Below, one piece after another: positions 35,674 through 43,589 of a DNA stretch of 64,000 bases (positions are counted from its first letter, which is position 1; each line of letters starts with the position of its first letter). The position numbers and the translations under genes are program-made. This stretch comes from Leptospira soteropolitanensis. GTDB taxonomy: Bacteria > Spirochaetota > Leptospiria > Leptospirales > Leptospiraceae. The stretch spans positions 62,001-126,000 of the forward strand of contig NZ_JAMQPN010000007.1 of assembly GCF_026151655.1 (NCBI RefSeq), written 5' to 3'. Under the pieces are notes generated by a model. The model was not told the origin of the DNA, did no database searches, and saw only the letters and a program-made list of their open reading frames with translations.

Positions 35674-36366
35674 TTAGAACTCAGTGTTAAGAGTTGCGCA
35701 TTTTGTTGTAGCAGGTTGGGAAGAACCGTAAGTGCAAGAGGATAAAGCAAGAACAGTCTGAGGATTTGTGAAAAGACCTGCAGTAGCACCAGAATCTTTA
35801 ATTGCTGTAACACAAGCAGTTTGTGCTCCCGCATAAAGCACTGCGCTCGCTACATAATAATCTTCCAAAGAACCTGGTCGTGTTGCAGCAATTTGCTCAT
35901 CAGTTCTACCAGCAGCTTTTAACGAGTTGTAAGACTCAGTTACAAGGTTTCCAATTGCAATCATTCTGTTATTCACAAGTGTTGCTTTGTATTGGTCTTC
36001 AGTCATGTTGTTAAGATTTGTAACATTATTGTTCAAGTTAGTCGTTACAGCTGTAGAAACAGCATTACAGTTAGAACCAGCTTTTGCGTAAATAGCAGCA
36101 ATTTTTTCTAAAGTTGATTTAGTTTGAGCTGCAGCAGCTTCTTTAGTTGCTTGTTGTGAGCAACCACCTTTTGGTACTGAAATCAAAAAAGCAGTATAAG
36201 ATGTGGAACTTGCTTTTGTAACAGAGGCACAGTTACCGCTTAGTTGGTCATTTGCATAAAGCAAAAGAGCAAGTACAGGAGTGTCGTCTTTTTCGTCTTT
36301 TTTACAGTTACCAAAAACCGCAGCTACGAAAAGTAGAGCGAGGAGGATAGATGTTGTTTTTTTCAT
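35674..36366 (-). CDS. tandem paralogous lipoprotein B
   Basis: A 230-residue predicted lipoprotein, paralog of the gene at 34571-35272. The frame is open further upstream (to 36501), but MKKTTSILLALLFVAAVFGNC with AAGGAAAC nine bases before its ATG at 36366 marks the true start. The lipobox Cys is at 21. The shared landmarks and Cys pattern are described under copy A. Copy B lacks one of A's insertions and has a longer Asn/Thr-rich stretch (TTNLNNNVTNLNNMTED). The pair is a tandem duplication that includes the leader and terminator. Confidence 0.85.
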   Translation of the reverse strand: MKKTTSILLALLFVAAVFGNCKKDEKDDTPVLALLLYANDQLSGNCASVTKASSTSYTAFLISVPKGGCSQQATKEAAAAQTKSTLEKIAAIYAKAGSNCNAVSTAVTTNLNNNVTNLNNMTEDQYKATLVNNRMIAIGNLVTESYNSLKAAGRTDEQIAATRPGSLEDYYVASAVLYAGAQTACVTAIKDSGATAGLFTNPQTVLALSSCTYGSSQPATTKCATLNTEF

Positions 36367-36474
36367 TCGTGTTTCCTTATGGAATATTATCGCCGTTTGC
36401 CAGCGGGTACTAGTTAGTCGCAGATATGAAAATTGTGTCAAGAGAATTCGGTTTAAATACGCAAATTTTTGTAA

Positions 36475-36687
36475 ACTTCTGTTTTTCTGACATTTTTCCA
36501 TCCATACAAGGATTATGCGGTATTATGGAATCAATCTAAAACACTTGTAAAACCTGGATTCTCTCTAGTAGAAAATAACCTTACAAAGTGTTTTCCTGGT
36601 AATGAAACTGTTTGTAGAACTGCCATCACGCATTTTGGTGGAGCAGGAATGGGAGGAAAGATCCAAAAATCGAAGGGTAGGTTGTGA
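36475..36687 (+). pseudogene. possible gene remnant without a start codon
   Basis: A 71-codon stretch is open on the plus strand, ending in TGA at 36685-36687. It reads like ordinary protein (KPGFSLVENNL, CRTAITHFGGAGMGGK) but has no plausible start codon or ribosome-binding site, and its first half lies in the inverted-repeat element. It could be a decayed gene end or chance. Confidence 0.25.
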
Positions 36688-36708
36688 ATTTTTCGCATAA
36701 TCCTTGTA
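36505..36708. repeat. nested inverted-repeat element, possible structured RNA or MITE-like element
   Basis: A perfect 15-bp inverted repeat, TACAAGGATTATGCG at 36505-36519 and CGCATAATCCTTGTA at 36694-36708, encloses a second hairpin: AAAACACTTGTAA (36538-36550) against TTACAAAGTGTTTT (36581-36594), 13 pairs with one bulge. Together they could fold as a closed multi-arm structure of 204 bases. No target-site duplication is evident next to the outer ends. Confidence 0.55.
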
Positions 36709-37119
36709 TTTTGCGAATTTGAATCGAGGGATTTCCATAAAAAAAATTTCAATCGCGTTCACCGTTCACTATTGATTGCCAGTTGGTTCCTTTCCGAAAG
36801 AAAGAGAGACTTCCTTTTGGGGACTGGTATCGTGGTTTCGAATATAAAGAAATGCTTCTTAGAAAAAGAATCTTTCTAAAAAGTACATCGTTTATTTTAA
36901 CAGGGAGGAAAGTCCACTCACCCATTGGTAAAGTTGGGAATGCTATTTTTTTGTTTTAGCGTTTAGTGCTTGTTAGTTGGCGGAATCGTTTCCCCCGTCC
37001 CGCGTCCCAAAATTTGGGGATCTGATTTTAAACCTTACCGACGATTTTCCTCTATCAATTTTTACCTTTTTTCCTTGCCGATTTGCCCCAATTCCAAATG
37101 ATGGTTTCACAAACCTTCT

Positions 37120-37191
37120 GCGGGAATAGCTCAGCGGTAGAGCATCTCCTTGCCAAGGAGAGGGTCGCGGGTTCAAGTCCCGTTTCCCGCT
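37120..37191 (+). tRNA. tRNA-Gly (anticodon GCC)
   Basis: A complete cloverleaf. Acceptor stem GCGGGAA/TTCCCGC with discriminator T, D-arm GCTC...GAGC, anticodon stem CTCCT/AGGAG with GCC at 37152-37154, T-arm with TTCAAGT loop. The CCA end is not encoded. It lies 62 bases upstream of tig. Confidence 0.97.
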
Positions 37192-37253
37192 AATGAAGGT
37201 ACGCTTCTTTTTCTTTCCACTACACTCTCTTTTTTTACACTGGATATAATACG

Positions 37254-38600
37254 ATGGAATTTACGGCAAAAAAAAATAACAACGCAACTTGTGACTTAAG
37301 CATCCAATTTACAGCTGAAGAAGTCCGCACTGCCTACTCTAAGGCTTACAAAAATGCATCTGAAAAAGTAAAAATCCCTGGGTTTCGTCCCGGAAAAGCA
37401 CCGCTTGGTATGGTCGAAAAAGTCCTCGGTGATTCCGTAATGGACGATGCCGCAAACATTATGCTGAACCAAGCAATGGCAGACCTATTTGATAAATTGG
37501 AACACAAACCAATTCGCCTGCCGCAATTCCAAATGGAAACATTTGATAAAAATACAGGTGCCAAAGCCAAAGCTACTTACGACACCAAACCAGAAGTCAC
37601 CTTACCGAAGTTGAAAAAGATCAAAATCCAACCCAAAGAAATTAAAATTTCTGATGCGGACATCCAAAAGGAATTGGAAGGGATCCAAAAAAACATGGCT
37701 CGTAACTCTTTGAAAGAAGAGGGAGAACCAGTAGAATCTGCAGACTTACTCGAAATTAATTATAAGTTTAAAGAAACTGGGAAAGAATACCCTGAACAAG
37801 GTCAAATTGGGAAATTCCAAATGGGAGCTCCCCAAAACCCACCAGGTTTTGAAACCAATCTTCTGGGGATGAAACTAAACGAAACTAAAGAGTTCTCCTT
37901 TACTTACCCTGATTCCTATCCACAATCGCCAGAGTCTGCGGGAAAAACAATTGTTTACACGGTGACCGTAACTGCGATTTATAAAGTGACTTATCCTGAA
38001 ATCAACGACGAATTTGCATCGGAAGTCGATGGTTCTGCCAACTTACAAGAGTTAAAAGAAAAAACAAAAAAACAACTTGTTGAAATTTTCGGAAACGCAC
38101 TGACGAAACGGGCCACCGATGATGCTTACAATGAAATCATCAAAGAATCTAAGTTCATCATTCCTGCGTCATTAATTTACGAAGAAACAGAAACCGTATT
38201 CCAAAACTTTATGCGTGAATTTGGCCTTCCTGTATCTTCGCTTGCCGACTACGCAAAACGATTGAACAAGGAAGAAAAGGAAGTTCGTGAATCCTTCTCA
38301 AAAGCGGCTGAAAAACGCATCCAAACCTATATTTTGAAGCAGAAAATCGCGGAAGACCATAAAATCCAAATTTCTGACGAAGAAGTAGAGGCGGGTTACG
38401 AAAAAGAAGCATCTGCCCAAGGAATTCCTGCCGAAACCCTTAAAAAAGAAGTCCAAAAACAGAAGGCGGAAACCTACTACCGTGACAAATTCCTGTTTGA
38501 TAAAATCGACGAGTTTGTATACGCTGAGGTAGAAAAGAAGTCGCCTAAGACTATTTCAACGGAAGAAGCTGAGAAAATTCTTAGCGGGAAAGAAGAGTAA
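37254..38600 (+). CDS. tig: trigger factor, ribosome-associated chaperone
   Basis: Binds nascent chains at the ribosomal exit tunnel and has prolyl isomerase activity. At 448 residues it is of normal length. The ribosome-binding N-terminal domain includes IPGFRPGKAPLGMVE (the family signature GFRxGxxP, at about 44-58). An FKBP-type domain (about 150-245) is followed by the helical C-terminal domain. It is the first gene of a tig-clpP-clpX operon, with clpP starting three bases after its stop. Confidence 0.97.
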   Translation: MEFTAKKNNNATCDLSIQFTAEEVRTAYSKAYKNASEKVKIPGFRPGKAPLGMVEKVLGDSVMDDAANIMLNQAMADLFDKLEHKPIRLPQFQMETFDKNTGAKAKATYDTKPEVTLPKLKKIKIQPKEIKISDADIQKELEGIQKNMARNSLKEEGEPVESADLLEINYKFKETGKEYPEQGQIGKFQMGAPQNPPGFETNLLGMKLNETKEFSFTYPDSYPQSPESAGKTIVYTVTVTAIYKVTYPEINDEFASEVDGSANLQELKEKTKKQLVEIFGNALTKRATDDAYNEIIKESKFIIPASLIYEETETVFQNFMREFGLPVSSLADYAKRLNKEEKEVRESFSKAAEKRIQTYILKQKIAEDHKIQISDEEVEAGYEKEASAQGIPAETLKKEVQKQKAETYYRDKFLFDKIDEFVYAEVEKKSPKTISTEEAEKILSGKEE

Positions 38601-38603
38601 ACT

Positions 38604-39206
38604 ATGTCTACACTCATGCCTTATGTCATCGAACAAACTAGCCGTGGCGAACGCCAATATGATATTTTTTCACGGCTTTTGAAAGACCGGATCATTTTTC
38701 TTGGATCTGCCATCGACGAAACCTATGCCAATGTGATTTCGGCACAGCTTTTGTTTTTAGAAGCAGAAAACCCTGACCGTGATATCTATCTCTACATCAA
38801 TAGCCCTGGTGGGTATGTGAGTTCTGGCCTTGCGATTTACGATACCATGCAGCTCATCAAACCTGAGGTAAGGACCCTTTGTATCGGACAGGCATCTTCT
38901 ATGGCAGCACTCCTTCTTGCGGGTGGGGCCAAAGGAAAACGTTCCGCACTTCCTAATTCTAGAATTATGTTACACCAACCTTATGGTGGAGCGGGTGGAC
39001 AAGCTTCGGATATCGAAATTTCGGCAAAAGAAATCATCAAGATCAAGGACAAACTCATCGATCTTTATGGAAGACACACCGGAAAATCATCAGAACAAAT
39101 TCGTAAAGACACAGAGAGAAATTTCTTTATGAGTGCCGAAGAAGCCAAAGAATACGGCATCATCGACAACGTCATCCAAGAACGCAAACAGATGCCACAA
39201 GCTTAA
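38604..39206 (+). CDS. clpP: ATP-dependent Clp protease proteolytic subunit
   Basis: The serine peptidase of the Clp complex. It has 200 residues, with the catalytic Ser in [19 protein letters not shown] (near residue 98), the catalytic His in MLHQPYGG (near 123) and the catalytic Asp near 172. The N-terminal processing region ([20 protein letters not shown]) and the LYINSPGG oxyanion motif are intact. It pairs with the adjacent clpX. Confidence 0.97.
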   Translation: MSTLMPYVIEQTSRGERQYDIFSRLLKDRIIFLGSAIDETYANVISAQLLFLEAENPDRDIYLYINSPGGYVSSGLAIYDTMQLIKPEVRTLCIGQASSMAALLLAGGAKGKRSALPNSRIMLHQPYGGAGGQASDIEISAKEIIKIKDKLIDLYGRHTGKSSEQIRKDTERNFFMSAEEAKEYGIIDNVIQERKQMPQA

Positions 39207-39222
39207 AAGAGGGGCTTACACC

Positions 39223-40503
39223 ATGACCAAACGTCCAAGCCAAACGGGTAATTCCAGAGAAAAATTACATTGTTCTTTCTGCGGAAAGGCCCAGGATGAA
39301 GTAAGAAGGCTTGTCGCTGGTCCTGGTGTTTATATCTGTGATGAGTGTATTTCATTATGTAATGAAATCATCGCAGAAGAACCGCAAGGTGGTGAAAAAA
39401 CTGCCATTGTCGGTGACATCCCAAAGCCAACCGAAATCAAAAAAATCTTAGACCAGTATGTGATTGGACAAGAACAAGCGAAAAAAGCTTTGGCTGTTGC
39501 TGTTTATAATCACTACAAAAGAATCTTCCATAACGAACGTAAGGCGGGTGACGTGGAATTGGAAAAATCCAATATCATGCTCATCGGTCCTACTGGTTCT
39601 GGAAAAACTCTTCTTGCACAGACACTGGCTCGAATTCTCAAAGTTCCCTTTGCCATTGTAGATGCCACAGCCCTTACGGAAGCAGGATATGTGGGAGAAG
39701 ATGTCGAAAACATCATCCTCAAACTCATCCAAAATGCAGACAATGATGTCAAACGTGCAGAGATGGGAATCATCTATATCGATGAAATTGATAAAATTTC
39801 TCGTAAATCGGACTCTGCTTCCATCACTCGTGATGTGAGTGGGGAGGGCGTGCAACAGGCCCTCTTAAAAATCATTGAAGGAACGGTTGCCAATGTCCCT
39901 CCACAAGGTGGACGTAAACACCCACACCAAGAATACATTCCTGTCGAAACCAAAAACATTCTCTTTATTTGTGGGGGAGCGTTTGTGGGTCTTAGTGACA
40001 TCATCAAACAACGAGTTGGTGTGAAATCAATAGGCTTTCACTCAAATGAAGTAGTGAATGATAAGGGTCGTAAAATTGAAGAAGGGGAATCTGTGGTCCA
40101 CCATGTGATCCCTGATGACCTAATGAAATTTGGTTTGATTCCAGAATTCATTGGACGACTTCCGATCATTGCCACTCTCGATGAACTCACTATTGAGAGT
40201 CTCAAATCCATTTTTACCGAACCAAAAAATTCCCTTCTCAAACAATACCAAAAAATGTTTGATATAGAGAATGTAAAACTCAAGTTCACTGAATCTGCTA
40301 TTGAAGCCATTGCCCAAACGGCCATCAAACGTGAAAGTGGAGCTCGTGGTTTACGTGCGATAGTGGAAGAGATTATGATGGAACTCATGTTCCAAATCCC
40401 TTCGCGTAAAGATGTTTTGGAAGTAGTCGTGACTGATGAAACGGTTCTAAAAAAAGAAGCACCGATCACCATTCTCAAAGGCGATATCGAAAAAATCGCC
40501 TAA
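39223..40503 (+). CDS. clpX: Clp protease ATP-binding subunit ClpX
   Basis: The AAA+ unfoldase partner of ClpP. It starts at ATG 39223, after AAGAGGGG; the longer frame from 39133 overlaps clpP and was rejected. At 426 residues it has a C4 zinc domain ([17 protein letters not shown] ... CDEC), Walker [17 protein letters not shown], Walker B IIYIDEID, the GYVGEDVE pore loop and a sensor-2 arginine region ([11 protein letters not shown]). It closes the operon and is followed by a clear terminator. Confidence 0.97.
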   Translation: MTKRPSQTGNSREKLHCSFCGKAQDEVRRLVAGPGVYICDECISLCNEIIAEEPQGGEKTAIVGDIPKPTEIKKILDQYVIGQEQAKKALAVAVYNHYKRIFHNERKAGDVELEKSNIMLIGPTGSGKTLLAQTLARILKVPFAIVDATALTEAGYVGEDVENIILKLIQNADNDVKRAEMGIIYIDEIDKISRKSDSASITRDVSGEGVQQALLKIIEGTVANVPPQGGRKHPHQEYIPVETKNILFICGGAFVGLSDIIKQRVGVKSIGFHSNEVVNDKGRKIEEGESVVHHVIPDDLMKFGLIPEFIGRLPIIATLDELTIESLKSIFTEPKNSLLKQYQKMFDIENVKLKFTESAIEAIAQTAIKRESGARGLRAIVEEIMMELMFQIPSRKDVLEVVVTDETVLKKEAPITILKGDIEKIA

Positions 40504-40554
40504 AGTTCAAATGACAATCTCTGGATTTGAATTTTGAATCTAGAGAAGAGATAT

Positions 40555-40587
40555 AAAACCTATCTTAAGGATAGGTTTTTGTTTTTT
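40555..40587 (+). terminator. rho-independent terminator of the tig-clpP-clpX operon
   Basis: A 10-bp stem, AAAACCTATC/GATAGGTTTT, with a 5-base loop is followed by a T-rich run. It lies 52 bases after the clpX stop. Confidence 0.85.
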
Positions 40588-40602
40588 AGGGGTTAGTTAA
40601 TT

Positions 40603-41439
40603 ATGGACTTCAATCAATTAAGAAACAGGTTTAACTTTACCTTTCTGTCATCTCGGCTAGGGATTCAGGTTTTGATCTTTTGTATTGGGTTTTCATTGGC
40701 TCATTGTCAGTGGCAAAAAAGTTCGGAATCCTCTTCTATTTCATCCATCCAACAAAATCCTAGTTTAGCCAGTAAACATTCCCAACATTTAGAATGGATC
40801 AAGATCAAAGAAACTGTATGGATCCATCGCAGTTTCGGAGAATTCCAAGGTCAGGTCTATTCTGCCAATGGTCTTGTGGTTCTTTCCAACAAAGGAGCTG
40901 TTGTCATTGATACTCCTTGGACAGAATCCCAAACAGAAGAACTATTTTCTGAGATCAAAACCAAGTTTCAAAAAGAGATTTTGTTTCTTCTTGTGACTCA
41001 TGCACATGACGACCGTATGGCGGGAGTTCCACTCTTCCATAAACGGAACATTCCTGTTTATAGCACCGCTTTAACAGCCAAATTGGCCAAGGAAAGAGGA
41101 CTTGGAAAAACAAATCCAATCCTCGATATCCAAACAAGGTTACCTGCGGGCAATCAATCGGTTGAGGTGTTTTATCCGGGACAGGGACATTCTGCGGATA
41201 ATATTGTGGTATGGCTTCCAGAAACTCATATTCTTTTTGGTGGTTGTCTTGTGAAGGCATTGGATGCAAAAGATCTTGGGAATGTAAAGGAAGCGGATTT
41301 GAATGAATGGCCAAATTCTGTGAAGAGGGTTCTTTCTCGTTATACTGACGCCGAAGTTGTAGTTCCTGGCCACGGAGATTGGGGGAAGTTGGATTTACTT
41401 CGCCATACAATTCGTTTACTTGTTTCGCCGAACCACTAA
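40603..41439 (+). CDS. class B1 metallo-beta-lactamase, predicted lipoprotein
   Basis: A 278-residue enzyme of the B1 metallo-beta-lactamase group. All zinc ligands are present: HAHDD (His133, His135, Asp137), His196 in GQGHSADNIVVW, Cys215 in GGCLVK, and His257 in PGHG. The B1 substrate residues (Lys in CLVK; Asn in KDLGNV) are present too. It closely resembles BcII of Bacillus over most of its length (STALTAKLAK, DNIVVWLP, NEWPNSVKRVLSRY). The N-terminus has a hydrophobic stretch and AHC, so a lipoprotein with an unusual -1 His is possible. It probably hydrolyses penicillins and carbapenems in the periplasm. Its 3' end overlaps the convergent PP2C-like gene. Confidence 0.9.
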   Translation: MDFNQLRNRFNFTFLSSRLGIQVLIFCIGFSLAHCQWQKSSESSSISSIQQNPSLASKHSQHLEWIKIKETVWIHRSFGEFQGQVYSANGLVVLSNKGAVVIDTPWTESQTEELFSEIKTKFQKEILFLLVTHAHDDRMAGVPLFHKRNIPVYSTALTAKLAKERGLGKTNPILDIQTRLPAGNQSVEVFYPGQGHSADNIVVWLPETHILFGGCLVKALDAKDLGNVKEADLNEWPNSVKRVLSRYTDAEVVVPGHGDWGKLDLLRHTIRLLVSPNH

Positions 41440-42510
41440 AATCGAAAGTTTCTCCATAGGGTTTGTGAGATTTCTTTCTGCGCCCAGGGCACTCATCTTT
41501 TTGGCAATGGCAAGTAACATTTGTCTAGAGGAACTTGGTTTTAAATCCAAAAGATAATCTACAAACTCTTCCATAATTTCGAAAGAAGTTAAACCAAACT
41601 GGGTCAGGGTTCTATCACTTGCCCAAACCAAATAATCTCCGATTTCGATTCCATCGGCAATAGAAAGTGGGTGTTTGTGATTGGGATACCAGTGGTCGTC
41701 ACCACTCCCTTCAATCACTTGAATTCCATGATCCGAAAATTGGAAAATCGGCATATCCATATAGTGCAAAAAAGACATTTTGTCTTCTCTGCTTGGGATC
41801 ACAAAGGCAGAGATTTTTAATTTTAAAAAAGTAAATTGGTGGAGGGCCGATTCTAATTTTTCTAAAATTTCTTCCGTGGAATAAATTCCATCACCAAAAG
41901 AAGAAATGATCCCATGAATATAAACTTTTTCGGAAGACTCTAAAATCCCAGGTTCCATATGGCCTGCAAGGATTCCAAAAATTCCATCTTTGGCTCTGCC
42001 GATTCGGATATAGTCTGCACCCGCATAACGCATCACTGATGGAAAAACCGATACATCGAATCCGGGAATTTTAGGAATATGAATATCAGGAATTTGTTTG
42101 TTTATGGAAGCTGCTTGGTTGATTTTCCAATCAAATTTGTTTTCGAATTGTTCTTCACCCAAACTTTCATCTCCCTGGAGAAGGGTAAACCGAACCGATT
42201 TGTAGATTTTATACTCTTCCGAATCTTTATTTAGATTTTTTATGTCTTTCGGGAGTTCTGTGTCTTGGATATGGGCTATGACATGTAGAATGTATTGGTA
42301 TAAAAATCCGAGAAAATAATAGGTTAAAAATCCAAGTAGGAGGGAAAATAAAAACGAGGAATAAATTCCAACCAAATTAAAGTTAAGTGCATTTTCTCCT
42401 TTAGGATTTTGCCAATGAGTAAAGGTAAATTCTGCAAATAAAAAATGTATGAGAAAAAAAAGAAAACTGATGATACCTAGGAGTACAGGGAGTTTAACTC
42501 GAAAACTCAT
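41416..42510 (-). CDS. membrane-anchored degenerate PP2C/SpoIIE-like protein
   Basis: A 364-residue protein. Two membrane helices (about 7-28 and 48-75) flank a short periplasmic loop. The soluble part resembles a SpoIIE-type phosphatase: AGADYIRIG in place of GGDYYD, GILAGHMEPG in place of the GDVSGHG block, GDYLVWASDRTLTQFG in place of the TDG motif, and LTNPMEKLSILVVRR at the end in place of the DDxT motif. Only the first and third metal Asp have counterparts, so it is probably catalytically dead. It overlaps tatC by four bases and is therefore cotranscribed with tatA-tatC. Confidence 0.72.
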   Translation of the reverse strand: MSFRVKLPVLLGIISFLFFLIHFLFAEFTFTHWQNPKGENALNFNLVGIYSSFLFSLLLGFLTYYFLGFLYQYILHVIAHIQDTELPKDIKNLNKDSEEYKIYKSVRFTLLQGDESLGEEQFENKFDWKINQAASINKQIPDIHIPKIPGFDVSVFPSVMRYAGADYIRIGRAKDGIFGILAGHMEPGILESSEKVYIHGIISSFGDGIYSTEEILEKLESALHQFTFLKLKISAFVIPSREDKMSFLHYMDMPIFQFSDHGIQVIEGSGDDHWYPNHKHPLSIADGIEIGDYLVWASDRTLTQFGLTSFEIMEEFVDYLLDLKPSSSRQMLLAIAKKMSALGAERNLTNPMEKLSILVVRRNK

Positions 42511-43286
42511 TTGCGATCTGTGGTTTCCAATACTTTCATGATGATGGCAGAAAGAAAAAATAGAAAACTAAGAGGAACAAGTAACATTAACATCGAAAAA
42601 ACATCCGGACCTGGCGATAAAACTGCAGACACTACGGCAATGATAAGCACAGCCTCTCTCCACCTAGAAATTAAAAACCGGGAAGAAAGGATTCCAATCC
42701 TACCCAGTAGGATGAGAACAATCGGTAATTGAAAGGATGCACCAAACACTAGGTGCAAATTAAAAAACAAATCGTAATACTCGTCAATCGGTAAATACGG
42801 ATCTACACCATCGGGTCTGAGTATCACAAGGAAAACCCGGAGGAAATTTTCAAAGACAGTAAACCAACAGAGTGCAAGTCCCGACCAAAAGAGTAGGGTA
42901 GAAAACAGTATGATAAACTTCCCCCATTTTTCTGTCCTAGGATCTACAGCTGGTGCAATGAATCCCCAAAGGATGTATAAGAGAAATGGTAAAGAAACAA
43001 GAACCGATAGGATAAACGATGTTTTGAGATAAATCAGAAACGGCGCCATAAGCTGGATCTGAAAAAAGTGAGCATCCGGTCCTAAAACTGATTTATAGGG
43101 TTGGATGAGAAAAGTATGGATCTCGCTACCAAAATATAAAGTAGCCACCATAAAAATAGAGACCACTAAAATGGAATAGATAAGCCTTTGGCGGAGTTCC
43201 TCTAAATGGTCGCCCAGGGACATATACTTTTCCCTGGTTTCAGAACCCTCGGGCAGTGGGAGTACAGTTCTTTTTTTCCCGGCCAA
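42507..43286 (-). CDS. tatC: Sec-independent protein translocase TatC
   Basis: The receptor of the twin-arginine export system. It has 259 residues with six membrane helices and the TatC signature SLGDHLEELRQRL near the N-terminus (Glu in EELR, used for signal peptide binding). It follows tatA after ten bases and overlaps the PP2C-like gene by four bases. No tatB is visible, so TatA is probably dual-function. Confidence 0.94.
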   Translation of the reverse strand: MAGKKRTVLPLPEGSETREKYMSLGDHLEELRQRLIYSILVVSIFMVATLYFGSEIHTFLIQPYKSVLGPDAHFFQIQLMAPFLIYLKTSFILSVLVSLPFLLYILWGFIAPAVDPRTEKWGKFIILFSTLLFWSGLALCWFTVFENFLRVFLVILRPDGVDPYLPIDEYYDLFFNLHLVFGASFQLPIVLILLGRIGILSSRFLISRWREAVLIIAVVSAVLSPGPDVFSMLMLLVPLSFLFFLSAIIMKVLETTDRK

Positions 43287-43296
43287 GGCTTAAATC

Positions 43297-43566
43297 TTAT
43301 GCTTTTTTCTTTTTTCCAGATTTGGATGCGCCTGAGGAGGCAGACTTTGGTTCTTCTTGAGGAAAACTGGTTTGGGTCGGTTCCTCTTCTTGTCCTGTTA
43401 AGGATTTACGAAATTCTTTGATTCCTGAACCTAAATCTTTTGCAAGGCTCGGTAGGCGTTTCCCGCCAAAAAAAAGTAACGCTAAGAAGACGATGAGTGC
43501 AATCTCCCAAGGTCCCAAATTAAAAAAAGCAATAGGTGCTTGAAAAGAAAACGGATTGGATGGCAT
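43297..43566 (-). CDS. tatA: Sec-independent protein translocase TatA
   Basis: The pore-forming Tat subunit, 89 residues. One membrane helix (PWEIALIVFLALLFFGGKRLPSLAKDLG) with the typical FG motif and the following amphipathic helix, then an Ala/Lys-rich tail. The start is at 43566. It leads a tatA-tatC-PP2C-like operon. Confidence 0.92.
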   Translation of the reverse strand: MPSNPFSFQAPIAFFNLGPWEIALIVFLALLFFGGKRLPSLAKDLGSGIKEFRKSLTGQEEEPTQTSFPQEEPKSASSGASKSGKKKKA

Positions 43567-43589
43567 ATTTCCCTCTTAAGGCAAGAGTT

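Larger units (their letters stand above)
36367..37119. other. long non-coding stretch upstream of tRNA-Gly
   Basis: About 750 bases without a supported gene. It holds the leader of lipoprotein B, a nested inverted-repeat element (36505-36708), a second zone of small hairpins (about 36779-36883, including CTTCTTAGAAA/TTTCTAAAAAG at 36855-36883), and a GGGAGGAAAGTCC segment near 36903. The last 60 bases before the tRNA hold TTGCCG and AATGAT elements at promoter-like spacing. The two open frames reported on the minus strand here are not convincing. Confidence 0.6.

Noticed and set aside
36531..36762. Minus-strand open frames beside the nested repeat
   Set aside because: TTG or weak starts, no ribosome-binding site, and the coding sense follows from the inverted repeat itself.
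36900..37010. RNase P RNA suggested by GGGAGGAAAGTCC
   Set aside because: The downstream conserved blocks (ACAGAA region, AGGGTGAAA, GGAGCAAG) are missing and the flanking helices do not form.
36815..37015. tmRNA suggested by GGGGACT and GGTTTCGA
   Set aside because: No tag-coding frame, no T-arm with TTCRA and acceptor pairing at the 3' end, and the stretch is too short.
39133..39222. Longer ClpX start upstream of 39223
   Set aside because: It would overlap clpP by over 70 bases and lacks similarity to the ClpX N-terminus; ATG at 39223 has a good ribosome-binding site.
40038..40478. 146-residue minus-strand open frame inside clpX
   Set aside because: A shadow frame rich in Ser; the plus-strand clpX is certain.
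43536..43589. GTG start of the kinase-like gene within tatA
   Set aside because: It would overlap divergent tatA; ATG at 43590 is nearer the first PAS domain.
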